A stretch of 50,904 bases of DNA. It comes from Desulfobulbaceae bacterium (GTDB taxonomy: Bacteria; Desulfobacterota; Desulfobulbia; Desulfobulbales; SURF-16). The stretch lies in the NCBI GenBank assembly GCA_023230525.1, contig JALNXE010000022.1, positions 1 through 50,904 on the forward strand, given 5' to 3'. Under the pieces are notes generated by a model. It was not told the origin of the DNA, did no database searches, and saw only the letters and a program-made list of their open reading frames with translations. Shown here piece after piece: positions 32,244 to 40,940 of this stretch. Positions within the stretch are counted from its first letter, which is position 1. The number at the start of each line of letters is the position of its first letter. The position numbers were made by a program, and so were the translations under genes.

Positions 32244-33893
32244 TTACTTGAACTTCCCGTTGTCCATGTTGTGACAATCATAACAGCCAACCATCTCTCC
32301 CTGGTCATATTCAATCTTTTTCTTGCCTTGACTAATCCGGAAGCTTCTTTCGGTAAACGTCATGGAAAGCCTGGTACCCTTATAATCCTCGCCGTGGCAG
32401 ACTGTACACTGCTCAGGATCAGCCTTGGCGGCCCGGGCATGGGTACGGACATAGAGCTGTCCGATTGTATGCATGCCGTGGGGGCCGCCATTGTCCGAGA
32501 CCGGCAGTTCCCGCAGATGGCAGACGGAACATTCCGCCACCGTGCCCGGGTATCCCTGCAGCTGGATACTCTGCACATTGTCATTGGCCTCCGTGGTGGG
32601 ATATACGGCGTGGGTTGAACCATGACATGCCTCGCACTGCATGTTGCCGTGGGTTGCGCCAACCTTGTAGAGCGTGTCGCCGGTGGAGAATATGCTGGTG
32701 GTCTGCCGGAAATTGCCGGTTTCATCCAGGGCCGAGGTATCCTGGACGTAGCTTCCATCCGTGGAAAGGTAATGGCAGTACTGGCACTTCGGCAGGTCGA
32801 TCCAACCGACCCTTTCCGGCGATCCCACCGTTGACATGGGACCATGACAGCTCTGGCACTCGATCTTGGCTGAGCCGTCCGGGTTTTTCGTTGTTCCCAT
32901 GAAATCCCGCAGGCACTGGGTCGAGGAACCGGGATGGCAGCAGTAACAGCCGGTCCTGTCCATGGTCATGCCCAAAGGCATGCCGGTGCCGTCGTCCATG
33001 GCGTTCACCGCATGCCAGGCATGCATGGCGGTGGTCAATTGCTTCACCCCCGCCACCCCTGTGGTTCCCAAGGCATTGGAGGCATGACACCCTGCACAGA
33101 GAATCGGGGTGCCGGCGTCAGAGGTCGCCAGCAGACCGGACGATAAATAACCGCTGACCGTCAAGGCGTCTGCGTAGACAGGGTTGTCCGCGTTCCTGTT
33201 GTCATGCAGCAGCAGGATGTTTCTCTTCCAGTCCTTCTGGGGATCGGCGTCATAGACCCAGTCCGGGGCAGGCTGGGCCATGGGGTCACCGGTGCCGGAG
33301 GAATGACAATTGCTGCAGGCCAGTTCGTCGCTGATGGGCAGGACAGTCCTGGTGGTGGCCAGAACCCTGCCTTTAAGATCCTTTGCCACGACCTTGACCA
33401 TGGGGTAGTAGTTGGCGGTGCCCGCATCGTCATAGGGCACGGTCGGAATGCCTGTTGCCGTCCAGAACCCGGCCGGATCATAGGTCATGGGAGCCGGAGT
33501 CAGGCTCTGCACCGGGTTGCCCGCCAGGCCCATATCGTCAGCCGGGCTGACGCCGAACAGGGGTTCAACCCAGTCCCAGAAGTTGGTTTTCCCCATGCTG
33601 GTGGTATTGATGGAGCCCCGGGTATCCAGGACGGCCTCGTAGGTGATGGTAACCCCCGCGCTCACCAGTTTCCCGGTCCGCCGGTTAATCAGCTGGGCAT
33701 GGAGATTGTTATACGGCGGCAGAATGGCGAATACCGAATAGTCGTGGTCGATGCAGTGCATGCCGAGATCATTCCAGGCGATGAGTGAATATCGGCATTC
33801 CGGCTCAGATACCGAATCTCTGGCGTTGGCTGTGCCGCTCATCAGGATAAAAGGGGTCAAAAGAAGTGTTGCTGACAACAGGCATTTTTTCAT
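32244..33893 (-). CDS. Nonaheme c-type cytochrome, exported
   Basis: 549-aa protein with signal peptide (KKCLLSATLLLTPFILMSGT, cleavage near NARDS) and nine CXXCH motifs: CSNCH, CAGCH, CYCCH, CQSCH, CQYCH, CEACH, CSVCH, CTVCH and CYDCH. The first about 190 residues lack haems and carry a conserved-looking segment (LIAWNDLGMHCIDHDYSVFA, then LPPYNNLHAQLI) found in large multiheme cytochromes of Geobacter-type metal reducers. An extracellular or periplasmic electron-transfer role is likely; no outer-membrane porin genes are adjacent. GGGAGGATG precedes the ATG. A candidate sigma-54 promoter and palindromic upstream sites precede the gene. Confidence 0.87.
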   Translation of the reverse strand: MKKCLLSATLLLTPFILMSGTANARDSVSEPECRYSLIAWNDLGMHCIDHDYSVFAILPPYNNLHAQLINRRTGKLVSAGVTITYEAVLDTRGSINTTSMGKTNFWDWVEPLFGVSPADDMGLAGNPVQSLTPAPMTYDPAGFWTATGIPTVPYDDAGTANYYPMVKVVAKDLKGRVLATTRTVLPISDELACSNCHSSGTGDPMAQPAPDWVYDADPQKDWKRNILLLHDNRNADNPVYADALTVSGYLSSGLLATSDAGTPILCAGCHASNALGTTGVAGVKQLTTAMHAWHAVNAMDDGTGMPLGMTMDRTGCYCCHPGSSTQCLRDFMGTTKNPDGSAKIECQSCHGPMSTVGSPERVGWIDLPKCQYCHYLSTDGSYVQDTSALDETGNFRQTTSIFSTGDTLYKVGATHGNMQCEACHGSTHAVYPTTEANDNVQSIQLQGYPGTVAECSVCHLRELPVSDNGGPHGMHTIGQLYVRTHARAAKADPEQCTVCHGEDYKGTRLSMTFTERSFRISQGKKKIEYDQGEMVGCYDCHNMDNGKFK

Positions 33894-34048
33894 GACATCC
33901 TCCCTCTATAAAAATGTTGGATGGGAGCGGTGTTTACCAAGGGATCACCGTCCACCCGTCAGAACGGCCGCCGGGCTTTTCCCGCGATTTCCTTTACCGT
34001 TCAGGATTACCTCTCCCCTAACGTTTTTGTGGATCCAAGCGGCAAAGG

Positions 34049-34064
34049 TGCAAGATAAAGGCCA
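34049..34064 (-). promoter_or_regulatory. Candidate sigma-54 (-24/-12) promoter of the nonaheme cytochrome gene
   Basis: The minus strand reads TGGCCTTTATCTTGCA. This matches TGGC at -24 and TTGCA at -12 at exactly the spacing of the sigma-54 consensus (TGGCACGNNNNTTGCW), with mismatches only in the less conserved inner positions. The start site would be about 145 nt before the ATG. The site at 34154-34192 lies in the distance range where enhancer-binding proteins usually act. Confidence 0.55.
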
Positions 34065-34153
34065 TAAAGAAAGGCAAAAAGAGAGCTGATTTCCTGAAAT
34101 AAACGGGCAATGCCTGCGATATTCATCCTCCGGGGAGAAGGCTTTTTCCGGCC

Positions 34154-34192
34154 TTGTCCGCCATTGTCGGACAACTTGTCCATCCGGACAAG
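34154..34192. promoter_or_regulatory. Tandem TTGTCC/GGACAA palindromes, candidate enhancer-binding site
   Basis: Two adjacent palindromes: TTGTCCG (34154-34160) with CGGACAA (34168-34174), and CTTGTCC (34175-34181) with GGACAAG (34186-34192). An internal TTGTCGGACAA is also symmetric. They lie about 100-145 bp upstream of the candidate sigma-54 promoter. Confidence 0.55.
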
Positions 34193-34257
34193 AATAAGAC
34201 GCCGGGATTAGTAAGGCTGATCAGGAAAGCGGCAGGGGAGGGGGGAACAGGAGAGGA

Positions 34258-34276
34258 CAGGGTTGTCACAACCCTG
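34258..34276. repeat. Perfect 19-bp palindrome
   Basis: CAGGGTTGT-C-ACAACCCTG is a perfect inverted repeat with a 1-nt centre, between the UAS-like palindromes and the reductase stop codon. Its TTGTCACAA core partly resembles the TTGTC/GACAA sites 66 bp away. There is no T-run after it, so it is not an obvious terminator. Apart from these sites, the 451-bp interval 33894-34344 shows no gene. Confidence 0.45.
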
Positions 34277-34344
34277 CGCCGGCAGACAGCCCGCAAAAAT
34301 CGACCAAGAAGCCGTTGGCATTTTCGCCCTGGAACCCAAGCCTA

Positions 34345-34992
34345 TTAAGGATTTACGGCCAGGGCGGCGCCTAGCTCAAAGGCTTTCCGGCAGTCCTGCG
34401 GAAAGACCTCCCGGCGGCGCTGCTGCTTCTTTTCCGGGTCAAACCGGTCGGCAACCACCTTGGCATAGTCCGCGAATTGACAGGTATCATAGCACATGAG
34501 CGACTGGCAGTGGCCGAAAATCCTTTCCATGAACTGGGCATTGCTGTTGAAGAATCGGTCATAAGCCAACTGCTTGGCCATTTCTTCGGGAACATTCATG
34601 GTGTAAATCCAGGCGGTACGGATCTTTCTCGGGTAAAGGGTTTGGGGAGGGGAGGAATAGACCAGGTAGGGAAAGAGCAGGCGCTCCAGAAACGAGCGCA
34701 TTTCACCGGAAACATCACCGAAATAAATGGGGGAACCCAGGATAATGGCGTCGGCCTCCCTGATTTCGGCAAAAAGGGGGGTCAGATCGTCCTGGACCGC
34801 GCAGGTCCCGTAGCTTTTGCCGCCTCTTGTTTTGCAGGCAAAGCAGCTGATGCACCCTTTATAATCAAGGTCATACAGATGAACCAGGCGGGTTTCCGCC
34901 CCCTGGGCGGCGGCGCCCTCCAGCGCTTTTTGAAGCAGCATGGCCGTATTCCACTTTTTTCTGGGGCTGCCGTTCAATGCCATGACTTTCAT
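34345..34992 (-). CDS. Flavodoxin-family iron-sulfur flavoprotein / NADPH-dependent FMN reductase
   Basis: 215-aa flavoprotein with the N-terminal FMN-binding loop ALNGSPRKKWNTAMLL and an ILGSPIYFGDVSGEMRSFLER segment. A Cys pair, CISCFACK, recalls iron-sulfur flavoproteins (Isf-type), with a further GTCAVQDD cysteine. Such proteins reduce flavins, quinones or small electron acceptors in anaerobes. AAGGAG precedes the ATG by 8 bases. It lies 45 bp downstream of an unknown gene on the same strand and may share its transcript. The true electron partner is unknown. Confidence 0.83.
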   Translation of the reverse strand: MKVMALNGSPRKKWNTAMLLQKALEGAAAQGAETRLVHLYDLDYKGCISCFACKTRGGKSYGTCAVQDDLTPLFAEIREADAIILGSPIYFGDVSGEMRSFLERLLFPYLVYSSPPQTLYPRKIRTAWIYTMNVPEEMAKQLAYDRFFNSNAQFMERIFGHCQSLMCYDTCQFADYAKVVADRFDPEKKQQRRREVFPQDCRKAFELGAALAVNP

Positions 34993-35037
34993 GATGTGAT
35001 TCTCCTTGCTGATCTGTGATTGCCTTATGCGGAACCA

Positions 35038-35553
35038 TCAGCGGTTGACAATGGCCGGAATAATACGGTAATCGCTCTGGAAAACCAGGTTATGCAGGTC
35101 GGCGCTGGCAATCGCCCGCAATGTCGGCAATTCCAGGGCCGCATCGGCATCAGAGAAGACATTCAGGGGCCAGTTGCCCACCGTCGCGCCGCGCAGGTGA
35201 GGATGCAGGAAAGCCTGGCCGAAAAAGGCCTGCAGGGTCACCGGCGCAATGCGCCGCTGCTCCTGCTCATGCCAGCCAAGGGACCATGTGGCGGCTAGAT
35301 CTCCGTCAGGATAGCGGGTCAGGCCCGTTGCGGTGATGACTCCTTGGCCCAGCAACAGGGCGGCGTTCATCTCCGCCAGAGCCTGACGGGCATAGCGATC
35401 CAGAAACTCGACCGCAACGGCGAAAAGTTCTTCCTTGTCCTGCCGGGACACGGCATTGCCATGAGTGGCGTCGCGCAGATCGGCGAAATGACGCAGCAAT
35501 CCCTGCATGTGGGCGGGTTTATGGTCCTGGGCGGCTGATGCGGGGGTACGCAT
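35038..35553 (-). CDS. Uncharacterised protein (171 aa), cotranscribed with a flavin reductase
   Basis: I do not recognise this family. The product has an N-terminal amphipathic helical region (HMQGLLRHFADLRDATHG, VAVEFLDRYARQALAEMNAA) and a C-terminal mixed region with WSLGWHEQEQRR and TLQAFFGQAFLHPHLRGATV. No signal peptide or membrane helix is seen, and it has no cysteine pairs. ATG 35553 has AAGGAGAGG 6 bases upstream and is preferred to an open extension to 35592. The flavodoxin-family gene follows by 45 bp. A soluble regulator or small-molecule-binding protein is possible but unproven. Confidence 0.7.
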   Translation of the reverse strand: MRTPASAAQDHKPAHMQGLLRHFADLRDATHGNAVSRQDKEELFAVAVEFLDRYARQALAEMNAALLLGQGVITATGLTRYPDGDLAATWSLGWHEQEQRRIAPVTLQAFFGQAFLHPHLRGATVGNWPLNVFSDADAALELPTLRAIASADLHNLVFQSDYRIIPAIVNR

Positions 35554-35828
35554 AGGCCTCTCCTTTTTTGATGAATGTGATGAATAGGTCATTTCCAGAG
35601 GAGCTGATCAAGCAACGCAAACAAAAAAACTATTGCTGGTCAGGCGTTCCTCTTGAATTTATAGATCCATGGATGGGGAAATGTCAAGCCAGAGCAGGGG
35701 AAGCGTGTCAATAAGAATTTTCACAAATGAGTCATTTGGCCGACCCGGGTACCCTTACCCCGTCGTCATTCCGGGTCTGTTTTGCCAAGAACATAAAACC
35801 TGCCCCAGCCATCCGCTGCATCTTTATC

Positions 35829-36728
35829 CTAATCGCCTTTACTCAGCCATTCCGTTATCAGTTTATAAGCGATTGATACCTTGTATGGCAGAAGCCGCGG
35901 ATCAGCTTTGATTTCGTTTCTGGTAAACCAGCGGGCATCTACAAGTTCATTCTTATCGATGGTAATTTCTTCATTTTTTGCCATGGCGGTGAACCCCAGC
36001 ATCAAAGAACTTGGAAAAAGCCAGGGTTGTGAATGCTGGTATGCAACGTTCTCAACATGTACACCGGTTTCTTCTTGAACCTCGCGGACCACCGCATCCT
36101 CAACCGTTTCGCCCGGTTCGACAAACCCGGCGATTGTCGAATACATCCCTTCAGGCCATATTTTTTTACGTCCGAGCAAGCATCGCTCTTTTGCTGAAAC
36201 AAGAACAATAACAGCTGGATCCATACTGGGGAAATAATGCTCATTGCATCTTTCATTCCGGCAGATGCGCACATGACCTGCCTCAGAGATCCTCGTTTTA
36301 TCACCGCATTTCCCGCAGTACTGGTTCCTTGAGTGCCAATAGCTCATAAACCGAGCCAATGCCAACAGCTCAATATCCTGGCCGCCAAGCAGGGTAATAA
36401 GGGATTTCAGATCTTGAAAGGCAGCGTTTACCTGATGACATAAATTTTCAGCCAATTCATCTGAGTTTATGTCCACGGCAAAATAAGGCGTCTCTTCATA
36501 AACGCCAAGAAAGATCATAGAATCGAATAGATCCTTAGTCTGAGCGAGATTCTTGCGGGTAAGGTAAACGGCTTTGGGTCGTATGGTGTCATCACACAAA
36601 ACCTGCGAATGATGCACTGGAATGATACGAGAATTCTCATCATGGAATTTGTCATTGACCCAGCTTTTATCACCCCGGTGTAAAGAAAAACGATCCAGGC
36701 CATTTGGCAAAAGATTATTTTTTTTCAT
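35829..36728 (-). CDS. nudC: NAD+/NADH pyrophosphatase, NudC-like
   Basis: 299-aa Nudix hydrolase with NudC architecture. An N-terminal domain (about 1-135) precedes a zinc ribbon (YCGKCG and CRNERCNEHYFP, about 138-166) and a Nudix domain with an intact box (GX5EX7REXXEEXG, here GFVEPGETVEDA to REVQEETG). The NudC-specific SQPWLFPSSLM motif follows. It cleaves NADH to NMNH and AMP, and some homologues remove NAD caps from RNA. The start MKKNNLL lies in AT-rich DNA without a clear ribosome site. It is separated from the unknown gene downstream by about 240 bp in which I see no feature. Confidence 0.93.
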   Translation of the reverse strand: MKKNNLLPNGLDRFSLHRGDKSWVNDKFHDENSRIIPVHHSQVLCDDTIRPKAVYLTRKNLAQTKDLFDSMIFLGVYEETPYFAVDINSDELAENLCHQVNAAFQDLKSLITLLGGQDIELLALARFMSYWHSRNQYCGKCGDKTRISEAGHVRICRNERCNEHYFPSMDPAVIVLVSAKERCLLGRKKIWPEGMYSTIAGFVEPGETVEDAVVREVQEETGVHVENVAYQHSQPWLFPSSLMLGFTAMAKNEEITIDKNELVDARWFTRNEIKADPRLLPYKVSIAYKLITEWLSKGD

Positions 36729-36770
36729 CGTAAAAACAACAACATGCCTTTATCTTCTTATTTTTAAATT

Positions 36771-36930
36771 CAACTTTCTGAGTTGTGGTAACATGTTGAA
36801 ATTAAATTGATATCTTCATGGCCCCGGCAGCTTGTTTCCAGAGAATTCAGCAGCCAGAAATTAGGAGCCAGAATAAAACACAATAAAATCAACCATTCTG
36901 AATTCTGTCTCCTGAATTCCCATGACGGAG
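36771..36930. mobile_element. MITE-like repeat, partial copy (copy C, same orientation as B)
   Basis: Starts with CAACTTTCTGAGTTG (36771-36785), the family's other terminus, then follows the reverse complement of copy A's right arm and central palindrome to CATGACGGAG. The sequence corresponding to copy A's left arm (20141-20207) is missing. It separates nudC from glgX. The remaining bases to 37025 show no feature. Confidence 0.72.
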
Positions 36931-37025
36931 TTATATTGATACATCAATGTTATTTTTGAGGGGCATAACAGTGAGGGGTATTACGGTGCCTCAATAACGC
37001 TGCAATTCTGTGCCCTGTGCAAATA

Positions 37026-39113
37026 TCACGGCCTGCTTTCCAGCACCACCACGCTCCTTGGCCTGGTCACCACGCATTTTTTTTCCACCGGTTGCTGGTT
37101 TTCGGGTAGCCGGATGTCATCGGGGCTGGCGGCCCCGGTATCAATGGCCAGGTGCCATTTCCGGGTGGGGATTTCCGGCAGGGCAAAGCCCATGGTCCTG
37201 GCCGACATGTTGAAGATGACGTGCAGGTCTTCCTCTTTGCCGGTGCCGCCCAGGGTCAGGGCCAGCACGGTTGCCCTGGGGTCGTTCCATTGCGGCTGGT
37301 TGAGTTTTCTGCCGTGCCAGGTGATGTCCGGCAGACGGTCGTTTTTGGCTTTGCTGCCGCTGACAAAGCGGCGGCGCATCAGGCAGGGATGGCGTTTGCG
37401 GAAGGCGATCATCTCTTTGACAAAGCGGAACATCTCCCGGTTTTTCGCAACCAGGCTCCAGTCAAACCAGCCCAGTTCATTGTCCTGACAGTAACAGTTG
37501 TTGTTGCCCTGCTGGCTGCGCAGCACCTCGTCGCCGGCAAGCAGCATGGGCACGCCGTGGCTGAGCAGCAGGATGGCCATGAAGTTTCTGGCCTGCCGCC
37601 GGCGCAGGGCGAGGATTTTCGCATCCTTTGTCTCGCCCTCGGCCCCGCAGTTCCAGCTCAGGTTGTGGCTGCAGCCGTCCCGGTTGTCTTCGCCGTTGGC
37701 CTCGTTGTGTTTCTCGTTATAGCTGACCAGGTCCCACAGGGTGAAACCGTCGTGGCAGGTGATGAAGTTGATGCTGTTGATGGGCAGGCGGCCGGACGGT
37801 TCGTACAGGTCGCTGCTGCCGCAGAAGCGGGTCGCCATCTCGCCCGCCATTCCTTTGTCGCCCCGGACGAACTGGCGGACCAGGTCGCGGTAGCGGCCGT
37901 TCCACTCCGCCCAGCGGAAGCCGGGGAAGCCGCCCACCTGATAGAGGCCGCCGGCGTCCCAGGCCTCGGCGATCAGCCCGGTGCGGTTCAGCACGGTGGA
38001 AAACTCGATGCTCCAGATCACCGGCGCGAAATGGTCCGGCCTGCCGTCCATGCCGCGGGCCAGCACGCTGGCCAGGTCAAAACGGAAGGCGTCGATGTGC
38101 ATGTCCCGCACCCAGTATTCCAGGCTGTCGACGATAAAACGGGCGACCAGGGGATGATTGCAGTTCACCGTGTTGCCGCAGCCGGTATAGTCGCGGTAGC
38201 GGCTGCGGTCATGGGGCTCCAGGTGGTAGAAGCCGCTGTTGGCCAGGCCCTTGAAGTTGATCAGCGGGCCGTCTTCCCCGCCCTCGGCCGTGTGGTTGTA
38301 AACCACGTCCATGATCACGGCGATGTCGGCCTTGTGCAGGGCCTTGACCATGTCGCGGAACTCGCGGACGTGGTTATCGGCCAGGGGATCGGTGCAGTAA
38401 TGGGGATGGGGGCAGTAGTAGCTGTGGGTGCTGTAGCCCCAGAAATTTTTCAGGCCGAGCAGTCGGGCGCTTGCCGGCAGGTCCTGCTCGTCAAAGGCCA
38501 TGACCGGCAGCAGTTCCACCGCGGTGATGCCCAGTTCCTGGAGGTAGGGGATCTTGTCGATGACCCCGGCGTAGGTGCCGGGATGAGGCACCCTGGCTGA
38601 GCCGTGGCTGGTGAAGCCGCCCACATGGAGTTCATAGATGACGGTCTTTTCCGGCTTGTGGTAAAGGGGGGTGTCGCCCTGCCAGTCATAGTCCTCCTTG
38701 ACCACCACGGCGCGCATGCTGCGGCCGCTGCTCGGACCGGGCAGGCACGTCCGGCTCCTGTCCCACAGGTTATCGGTGACGGTTTTCGCCCAGAGATCGA
38801 GCAGTTCCTTGTCCGGATTGAAACGGCAGCCGGAGACACTGGTGTCCCGCGGCCCGTCGGCCCGCCAGGTATAGCAGACGCCGGCGGGCAGTCCTTCGAC
38901 AAAGACGTGCCAGAAGAAGAAGGTACGGTTTTCCAGGGGGTCCAGGGTGATCACCTGGAAGGGTTCGGTGCTGTGGGGATCGCAGTAGAGCAGCAGTTCC
39001 ATGGCCGTGGCCTGCCTGGAGAAGATGGCGAAATTGACGCCCCGGGCAGAAACCTTGGCCCCGGGCGGGTATCTCTGGCCCGGTTTTACCTGATATTTTT
39101 TCATCTCCTTCAT
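37026..39113 (-). CDS. glgX: Glycogen debranching enzyme GlgX
   Basis: 695-aa GH13 enzyme with an N-terminal CBM48-like domain (about 10-105: GVNFAIFSRQATAMELLLY) and a catalytic barrel. Expected residues are visible: MDVVYNHTAEG, the nucleophile Asp in DAFRFDLASVL (about 340), the acid/base Glu in LIAEAWDAGG and the third Asp in FITCHDGFTL. NEANGEDNRDG and HGVPMLLAGDE are GlgX/TreX-like. It hydrolyses alpha-1,6 branches of phosphorylase-limited glycogen. The first ATG (39113) and another 9 bases later both sit in GGATGAAGGAGATG, so the exact start is uncertain. pyk lies upstream on the same strand, separated by a REP-like pair. Confidence 0.93.
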   Translation of the reverse strand: MKEMKKYQVKPGQRYPPGAKVSARGVNFAIFSRQATAMELLLYCDPHSTEPFQVITLDPLENRTFFFWHVFVEGLPAGVCYTWRADGPRDTSVSGCRFNPDKELLDLWAKTVTDNLWDRSRTCLPGPSSGRSMRAVVVKEDYDWQGDTPLYHKPEKTVIYELHVGGFTSHGSARVPHPGTYAGVIDKIPYLQELGITAVELLPVMAFDEQDLPASARLLGLKNFWGYSTHSYYCPHPHYCTDPLADNHVREFRDMVKALHKADIAVIMDVVYNHTAEGGEDGPLINFKGLANSGFYHLEPHDRSRYRDYTGCGNTVNCNHPLVARFIVDSLEYWVRDMHIDAFRFDLASVLARGMDGRPDHFAPVIWSIEFSTVLNRTGLIAEAWDAGGLYQVGGFPGFRWAEWNGRYRDLVRQFVRGDKGMAGEMATRFCGSSDLYEPSGRLPINSINFITCHDGFTLWDLVSYNEKHNEANGEDNRDGCSHNLSWNCGAEGETKDAKILALRRRQARNFMAILLLSHGVPMLLAGDEVLRSQQGNNNCYCQDNELGWFDWSLVAKNREMFRFVKEMIAFRKRHPCLMRRRFVSGSKAKNDRLPDITWHGRKLNQPQWNDPRATVLALTLGGTGKEEDLHVIFNMSARTMGFALPEIPTRKWHLAIDTGAASPDDIRLPENQQPVEKKCVVTRPRSVVVLESRP

Positions 39114-39190
39114 CCTTTTGGTCTTGCTGGTCCTATTTGTCTAACTGGACTTACTGGTCTGACTGATTGCAGCCTCGTTCTCGACGCATC

Positions 39191-39262
39191 AGCGGCCTTG
39201 CCCGCGATTATCCGTGTTCCGGAACAAAAGTATCGTTTATCGCGGGCAAGGCCCGCTCCTAC
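39191..39262. repeat. REP-like inverted pair (BIME-like)
   Basis: GGCCTTGCCCGCGAT (39194-39208) and ATCGCGGGCAAGGCC (39239-39253) are perfect 15-bp inverted arms with a 30-nt spacer. The right arm read on the minus strand (39262 to 39239) begins GTAGGAGCGGGCCTTGCCCG, the classical REP layout: a GTAG head followed by a GCGGGC/GCCCGC palindrome. The left arm is a slightly degenerate opposite-facing REP. Confidence 0.72.
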
Positions 39263-39325
39263 CCAAGGCCGGAGTTAATGACTTGCCGGTGAGGCTATCA
39301 TGCCAAAAATCCACTTTTACTTTCG

Positions 39326-40801
39326 TCACTTCAGCTCTTTGCCCGGGGCGCGGATATTAATGATTTCCATGCGGTGGTTGGCCTGGGGATGGGCCGGGGA
39401 CGGCCCTTCGGTGACGACAATATGGCTGCCCCTGATGCCATGGGTCTGGGCCATTTGCCTGGCAAAGCCGGTCCAGTTCTCCGGGTGGTCCTGATACGGC
39501 ACCGGCAGCACGCCATAGGAAAAGAGCAGCTCCTGGCAGGTTTTATCGCTGGGGCTGACGGCTAAAAGCCAGGCCTGCATCCGGAAGCGGGCCATGTTCC
39601 TTGCCGTGGAACCGCTGGCAGTGGGCACGATGACCGCCCCGCAATCGATCTCTTCCAGGGTGTTTTCCACACTGAGGGTGATGAGATCCACCAGGTTTTT
39701 CCGTTCCTTTTCCCGCAGATAGCCCAGGATGCGGTGATAATGCCTGGCGGGGCGGTAGGGTTCGGTTGCCGCGGCGATCTTAGCCAGCATGGCCACCGCT
39801 TCCACCGGATACCTGCCCATGGCCGACTCCCCCGACAGCATGACACAGTCCGTGCCGTCCAGAATGGCATTGGCCACATCAGTGGCCTCGGCCCGGGTCG
39901 GCCTCTTGTTGCTGGTCATGGATTCCAGCATCTGGGTGGCGGTGATCACCGGTTTGCCGGTAACATTGGCCTTAGCGATGATATATTTTTGGGCCACGGC
40001 GATATCCTCAATGGGAATCTCCACGCCGAGATCACCCCGGGCGACCATGATGCCGTCCGCCGCCTCCAGGATTTCATCGATATTTTCCCGGTTGCTCTTG
40101 CGCTCGATCTTGGCGATGATGAACGGCCGGAAACCAAGATTCGCCGCCGCCTGGCGCACCGCATTGATATCCGCCGCCGAGGTGACAAAGGACTGGCTGA
40201 TGCAGTCCACCCCGTTTTCCAGGGCGAACTTCATGCAGGTCTGGTCATGCTCGGTAAAGGCGCTGATGCCGAGATCGATACCGGGCAGATTCAGCCCCTT
40301 TCTTGACCGCAGTTCGCCGCCCACCACCACATTGCACAGCACATCATTGCCCTGCACCTCCAGCACCTTGACCTGGATCAGGCCATCATTAATATAGAGC
40401 ATGTCTCCCGGCTTGACCACCTGGGGCAACTGGCTGAATGTGGTGGAAACCCGCTTGCCGGTCCCGACGATGTCATCAGCGGTGAGAATGAAACCATCCC
40501 CCTGTTCGAGCTGCAGCGGTTCCTCGGCCAGTTCACCCAGCCGCATCTTGGGTCCGGGCATATCAGCCAGGATGGCGATGCGGGCGTTCAGGGCCGCGGC
40601 CTCGGTCCGGATTTTTCTGATGACCTCGCCATGTTCCTGAAACTGGCCGTGGGAGAAGTTCAGCCGGGCGATATTCATGCCCGCCAGAATCATCTGCCGG
40701 ATGACCTCGGGAGAGTCGGAAGCCGGGCCGATGGTACAAACGATTTTTGTCTTGCAGGACGGCAGATTCATCAATTTTTCCGGGGAATTTTTTTTGTCCA
40801 T
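39326..40801 (-). CDS. pyk: Pyruvate kinase
   Basis: 491-aa pyruvate kinase, making pyruvate and ATP from phosphoenolpyruvate. Key segments include TKIVCTIGPASDSPEVI, MNIARLNFSHG, FIIAKIERKSN with the catalytic Lys, MVARGDLGVEIP for metal binding, ITATQMLESM and MLSGESAMGRYPVEAV. Full length with all domains. The start is uncertain: ATG 40801 has no good ribosome site, and ATG 40771 (MNLPSCKTK) would give a more typical N terminus. glgX lies 212 bp downstream, so both could respond to glycogen use, though the REP pair between them may separate transcripts. Confidence 0.95.
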   Translation of the reverse strand: MDKKNSPEKLMNLPSCKTKIVCTIGPASDSPEVIRQMILAGMNIARLNFSHGQFQEHGEVIRKIRTEAAALNARIAILADMPGPKMRLGELAEEPLQLEQGDGFILTADDIVGTGKRVSTTFSQLPQVVKPGDMLYINDGLIQVKVLEVQGNDVLCNVVVGGELRSRKGLNLPGIDLGISAFTEHDQTCMKFALENGVDCISQSFVTSAADINAVRQAAANLGFRPFIIAKIERKSNRENIDEILEAADGIMVARGDLGVEIPIEDIAVAQKYIIAKANVTGKPVITATQMLESMTSNKRPTRAEATDVANAILDGTDCVMLSGESAMGRYPVEAVAMLAKIAAATEPYRPARHYHRILGYLREKERKNLVDLITLSVENTLEEIDCGAVIVPTASGSTARNMARFRMQAWLLAVSPSDKTCQELLFSYGVLPVPYQDHPENWTGFARQMAQTHGIRGSHIVVTEGPSPAHPQANHRMEIINIRAPGKELK

Positions 40802-40940
40802 GAGTTTATTTTACCAAAGAAGGGGTAGCCAGGCTGCGCAGGAAGATTCCATCTTTTCAAATTTATAATAAAATTAAGTAAATTGATAATAAATTTTCAG
40901 GCAAAGCACCACTAGGTCTCAGGCTTCCAGCTTGCGCCCC

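Noticed and set aside
33894..34040. Possible c-di-GMP riboswitch in the nonaheme cytochrome leader
   Set aside because: Some related cytochrome genes have one, but the conserved GEMM core segments are missing here.
39114..39175. Degenerate CTGGTC/GTCTGACT short tandem repeats upstream of glgX
   Set aside because: Units vary too much in length and sequence to be called a repeat array; no CRISPR-like spacing is seen.
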